Positions 12,757 through 14,670 of a stretch of 14,670 bases of DNA are shown here, one piece after another (position 1 is the first letter of the stretch; each line of letters begins with the position of its first letter). The DNA comes from JAFHCF01 sp048497495. GTDB lineage: Bacteria; Pseudomonadota; Alphaproteobacteria; Rhizobiales; Ancalomicrobiaceae. Position numbers and translations under genes: made by a program. Location: positions 1 to 14,670 of the forward strand of contig JAFHCF010000005.1 in assembly GCA_048497495.1 (NCBI GenBank), written 5' to 3'. The notes beneath the pieces were generated by a model. It ran no database searches. It was not told the DNA's origin and saw nothing but the letters and a program-made list of their open reading frames with translations.

Positions 12757-13536
12757 TCAGGCGCCCTTCACGCCGCGTTCGATCTCGGCGACGAGATCGG
12801 CGGAGAGGCCGAGCTTCTGGGCGAGCGCCGCCAGATAGGCCTTCTCGATCGCCTGATCGGGATCCATGGCCAGCAGCGAGGCGGCGTAGAGATGGGCCGC
12901 CTCCTGCGGGTTGGTGGCGAGGCTCGCGACCCGGTCGATGTCGACGGGGCCGGCGAGTTCGGTCTCCAGGAAGGCCTTGGCGGCGCCCTCGAGCGCACCG
13001 ACGCGGCCGAGGATGGCGGCGCGCTCGGCGTCGTCGACATGGCCGTCGGCCTTCGCCGCCTGGACCATGGCGATGATGGTGGCGGCGGCGAGCTTCTGCT
13101 CGGCGGCGGGATCGAGTTTCGTCGGCGCCGGTGTGACGAGGGGGGCCTCGCCCTGGACCTGCCAGTTCTGATAGGCCTTCCAGGCGAGACCGCCGAGGGC
13201 GGCGAGCGAGCCGACCTTGACGGCGGTGCCGGCGACGTTGCGGCCGCCCTGGGTGCCGACCAGCAGCGCCAAAAGACCGCCGCCGATGGCGCCGGCCGCC
13301 AACTGGTTCTCCTTCACCAGGGTCTTGGCCTGGGCGACCTTGTCGACGCCGACATATTGATTGGCGGTGGCCTCGAGCCGCGACAGGCCCTGGCCGAAGA
13401 GGTCCCGGCCCTTGGCCAGCGTGTCGGCCCCGACGAGGCCTTCGACCGACTTGGAACCCTGATCGATGTAGCCTTTGGCGGTCGCCGCGGCCTGAGGCCC
13501 GAGCAACTGTTCCAGGAGCTTGGTGGCGTCGAACAT
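12757..13536 (-). CDS. DUF533 (YebE/TerB-like) membrane protein
   Basis: A 259-residue protein. The N-terminal third (1-78) is amphipathic and helical, followed by a glycine/alanine-rich hydrophobic segment (about 78-118, with AAGAIGGGLLALLVG and AALGGLAW) that probably forms one or two membrane helices. A proline-containing linker (130-142) leads to a C-terminal helical domain (about 146-255) of the TerB-like type, with AAKADGHVDDAERA (160-173), whose acidic residues match the metal-binding loop of that fold. The E. coli relative YebE is an inner-membrane protein of unclear role, connected to envelope stress. The start at 13536 has a strong GGAGGA 7 nt upstream; an in-frame extension to 13692 is arginine/proline-rich and not conserved in appearance. 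Confidence 0.88.
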   Translation of the reverse strand: MFDATKLLEQLLGPQAAATAKGYIDQGSKSVEGLVGADTLAKGRDLFGQGLSRLEATANQYVGVDKVAQAKTLVKENQLAAGAIGGGLLALLVGTQGGRNVAGTAVKVGSLAALGGLAWKAYQNWQVQGEAPLVTPAPTKLDPAAEQKLAAATIIAMVQAAKADGHVDDAERAAILGRVGALEGAAKAFLETELAGPVDIDRVASLATNPQEAAHLYAASLLAMDPDQAIEKAYLAALAQKLGLSADLVAEIERGVKGA

Positions 13537-13637
13537 CGCAATTCCTCCAGGAAGACCGCCGGACGCGCGAGCGTCGCGCGCCTTCCCCCCGCCGCACGCG
13601 CATCGGCGTGGTGATTTCGGCGGAGACGGCCCGAAAG

Positions 13638-13665
13638 ATCTGATGACGCCGCAGGGCGATTTCAA
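13638..13665 (-). promoter_or_regulatory. Weak promoter candidate for the DUF533 gene
   Basis: On the minus strand TTGAAA (13660-13665, five of six to TTGACA) is followed by a 16-nt spacer and TCAGAT (13638-13643, three of six). The -35 box is good, the -10 box poor; the leader would be about 100 nt. Confidence 0.25.
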
Positions 13666-13748
13666 GACCGCGCGGTTCCGCCGCGAGGTCACGGGGAGCG
13701 CCGCCGCCGCCGGAGGCGATCACGGTCGCGTCCGGCGGCGCCACGGCG

Positions 13749-13766
13749 ACCGGACGATGGTCCGGT
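13749..13766 (-). terminator. Stem-loop just after the pepF stop codon
   Basis: ACCGGAC/GTCCGGT (13749-13755 and 13760-13766) forms a perfect 7-bp stem with a 4-nt loop, 15 bp beyond the stop codon of pepF. A competing pairing, CGCCAC/GTGGCG (13739-13744 and 13765-13770), overlaps it. No U-tract follows, so this is a weak terminator candidate. Confidence 0.4.
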
Positions 13767-13780
13767 GGCGTCGGCGGGTC

Positions 13781-14670
13781 TCACTCCATCGCTTCCAATT
13801 CGTCGATCAGGCCCTCGATCACCGAGAGGCCGATCGACCAGAAGCCGGGGTCGCCGGCGTCGAGGCCGAAGGGGGCGAGAAGCTCCTTGTGGTGCTTGGT
13901 GCCGCCGGCGCGAAGCAGGGCGAAATATTTCTCCTGGAAGCCGGCCGGGGCCTTCTGGTAGGCGCCGTAGAGCGAGTTCACCAGGCAGTCGCCGAAGGCG
14001 TAGGCATAGACGTAGAAGGGCGAGTGGATGAAGTGGCCGATGTAGACCCAGAAGGTCTCGTATCCCTCGGAAAGGTGGATCGCCGGCCCGAGGCTCTCGG
14101 CCTGCACCTCCATCCAGAAGCGGCAGAGATCGTCGGAGGTCAACTCGCCGTCGCGGCGGGCCTCGTGGATCTTGCGCTCGAAGGTGTAGAAGGCGATCTG
14201 GCGCACCACGGTGTTGATCATGTCCTCGACCTTGGAGGCGAGCATCGCCCGCTTCTCCTCCTTCGATTTCGCGTCCGCCAGCAGTGCCCGGAAGGTCAGC
14301 ATCTCGCCGAAGACGGAAGCCGTCTCGGCCAGCGTCAAGGGCGTCGGGGCCATCAGCGCGCCGTTGGGGGCGGCGAGCAACTGGTGGACGCCGTGGCCGA
14401 GCTCATGGGCGAGCGTCATCACGTCGCGCACCTTGCCCTGGTAGTTGACCAGCAGATAGGGGTGCGCCGAGGGCACGGTCGGATGGGCGAAGGCCCCGGG
14501 CGCCTTGCCGGCCCGGGTCGGGGCGTCGATCCAGGCGTTGTCGAAGAAGCGCCGACCGAGATCGGCCAGGTCGGGCGAGAAGCGGCCATAGGCCTCGAGC
14601 ACGGTGTCACGCGCCTCGTCCCAGGGGATGACCCGGGCCGGCGCGGTGGCGAGCGGGGCGTTGCGGTCCC
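13781..14670 (-). CDS. pepF: Oligoendopeptidase F, M3 family (3' part; 5' end outside window)
   Basis: The visible 295 C-terminal residues belong to a zinc metallopeptidase of family M3 that cleaves short peptides in the cytosol. The zinc motif HELGH lies in MTLAHELGHGVHQLL, and the downstream LTLAETASVFGEM supplies the third zinc ligand (glutamate). The aromatic C-terminal segment (SEGYETFWVYIGHFIHSPFY) is typical of PepF/M3B proteins. The reading frame stays open through the right edge: a GTG at 14602 is internal, because upstream codons read RVIPWDEARDTV, which continues the family sequence. Full-length relatives are about 600 residues, so roughly half is missing here. The gap to the DUF533 gene downstream is 244 bp with no other gene. 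Confidence 0.93.
   Translation of the reverse strand, partial: DRNAPLATAPARVIPWDEARDTVLEAYGRFSPDLADLGRRFFDNAWIDAPTRAGKAPGAFAHPTVPSAHPYLLVNYQGKVRDVMTLAHELGHGVHQLLAAPNGALMAPTPLTLAETASVFGEMLTFRALLADAKSKEEKRAMLASKVEDMINTVVRQIAFYTFERKIHEARRDGELTSDDLCRFWMEVQAESLGPAIHLSEGYETFWVYIGHFIHSPFYVYAYAFGDCLVNSLYGAYQKAPAGFQEKYFALLRAGGTKHHKELLAPFGLDAGDPGFWSIGLSVIEGLIDELEAME

Noticed and set aside
14600..14602. GTG at 14602 as the start of the M3 peptidase
   Set aside because: Upstream codons continue the family sequence without a stop to the window edge, and relatives are about twice as long.
1..14670. Mobile elements, phage, CRISPR arrays, toxin-antitoxin or defence genes, tRNA and rRNA
   Set aside because: I found no transposase, integrase, regular repeat-spacer array, toxin-antitoxin pair or RNA gene signature; the genes are typical chromosomal ones with uniform composition.

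Overview
The window is GC-rich chromosomal DNA from an alphaproteobacterium, most likely of the order Hyphomicrobiales (Rhizobiales). The pointers are the S21 protein with its long basic tail, the purE-purK-rpsU cluster next to YdcH-like (DUF465) genes, a small DUF6476-like membrane protein beside an RluA-type pseudouridine synthase, and RIME-like intergenic palindromes. This placement comes from family knowledge, not from a search. All 15 genes end in TGA. Strong GC bias opens very long false reading frames on the opposite strands.

Layout. Positions 1-1575 (minus strand) hold two lipoprotein genes, a small glycine-zipper protein and a TPR protein. Positions 1690-4155 (minus) hold a YdcH-like gene, then purE and purK (two steps of purine synthesis, 7 nt apart), then rpsU (ribosomal protein S21). 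This block is closed by a strong intrinsic terminator at 1690-1722. A second YdcH-like gene runs the other way at 4495-4674, followed by a clear terminator. A 354-bp non-coding stretch full of palindromes leads into a complete methyl-accepting chemotaxis protein (5029-7032, plus). It converges on a TauE/SafE-type (TSUP) membrane transporter (7076-7837, minus). A 373-bp stretch with a series of stem-loops separates the transporter from a divergent propionyl-CoA synthetase gene, prpE (8211-10112, plus). Next come an inositol-monophosphatase-family gene (10187-11023, minus), a one-pass membrane protein (11139-11501, minus) and an RluA-family pseudouridine synthase (11526-12704, plus); the last two diverge across only 24 bp. 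A DUF533 (YebE/TerB-like) membrane protein (12757-13536, minus) and the 3' part of an M3-family oligoendopeptidase F gene (13781 to the right edge, minus) finish the window.

How the genes fit together. Only purE-purK is a clear pathway pair, and only it shows obvious translational coupling. The rest are single genes or short units for the cell envelope (two lipoproteins, DUF533, the one-pass protein, the transporter), sensing (the chemoreceptor), translation (rpsU, the pseudouridine synthase), propionate activation and peptide turnover. I see no phage, transposon, CRISPR, toxin-antitoxin or defence genes, and no tRNA or rRNA.

I found no new multi-gene system. The most notable unexplained structure is non-coding: a four-unit 14-bp tandem repeat in the rpsU 3' region, three abutting perfect palindromes ahead of the chemoreceptor, a pair of RIME-like nested hairpins between the transporter and prpE, and a palindrome filling the spacer of the likely purEK promoter.
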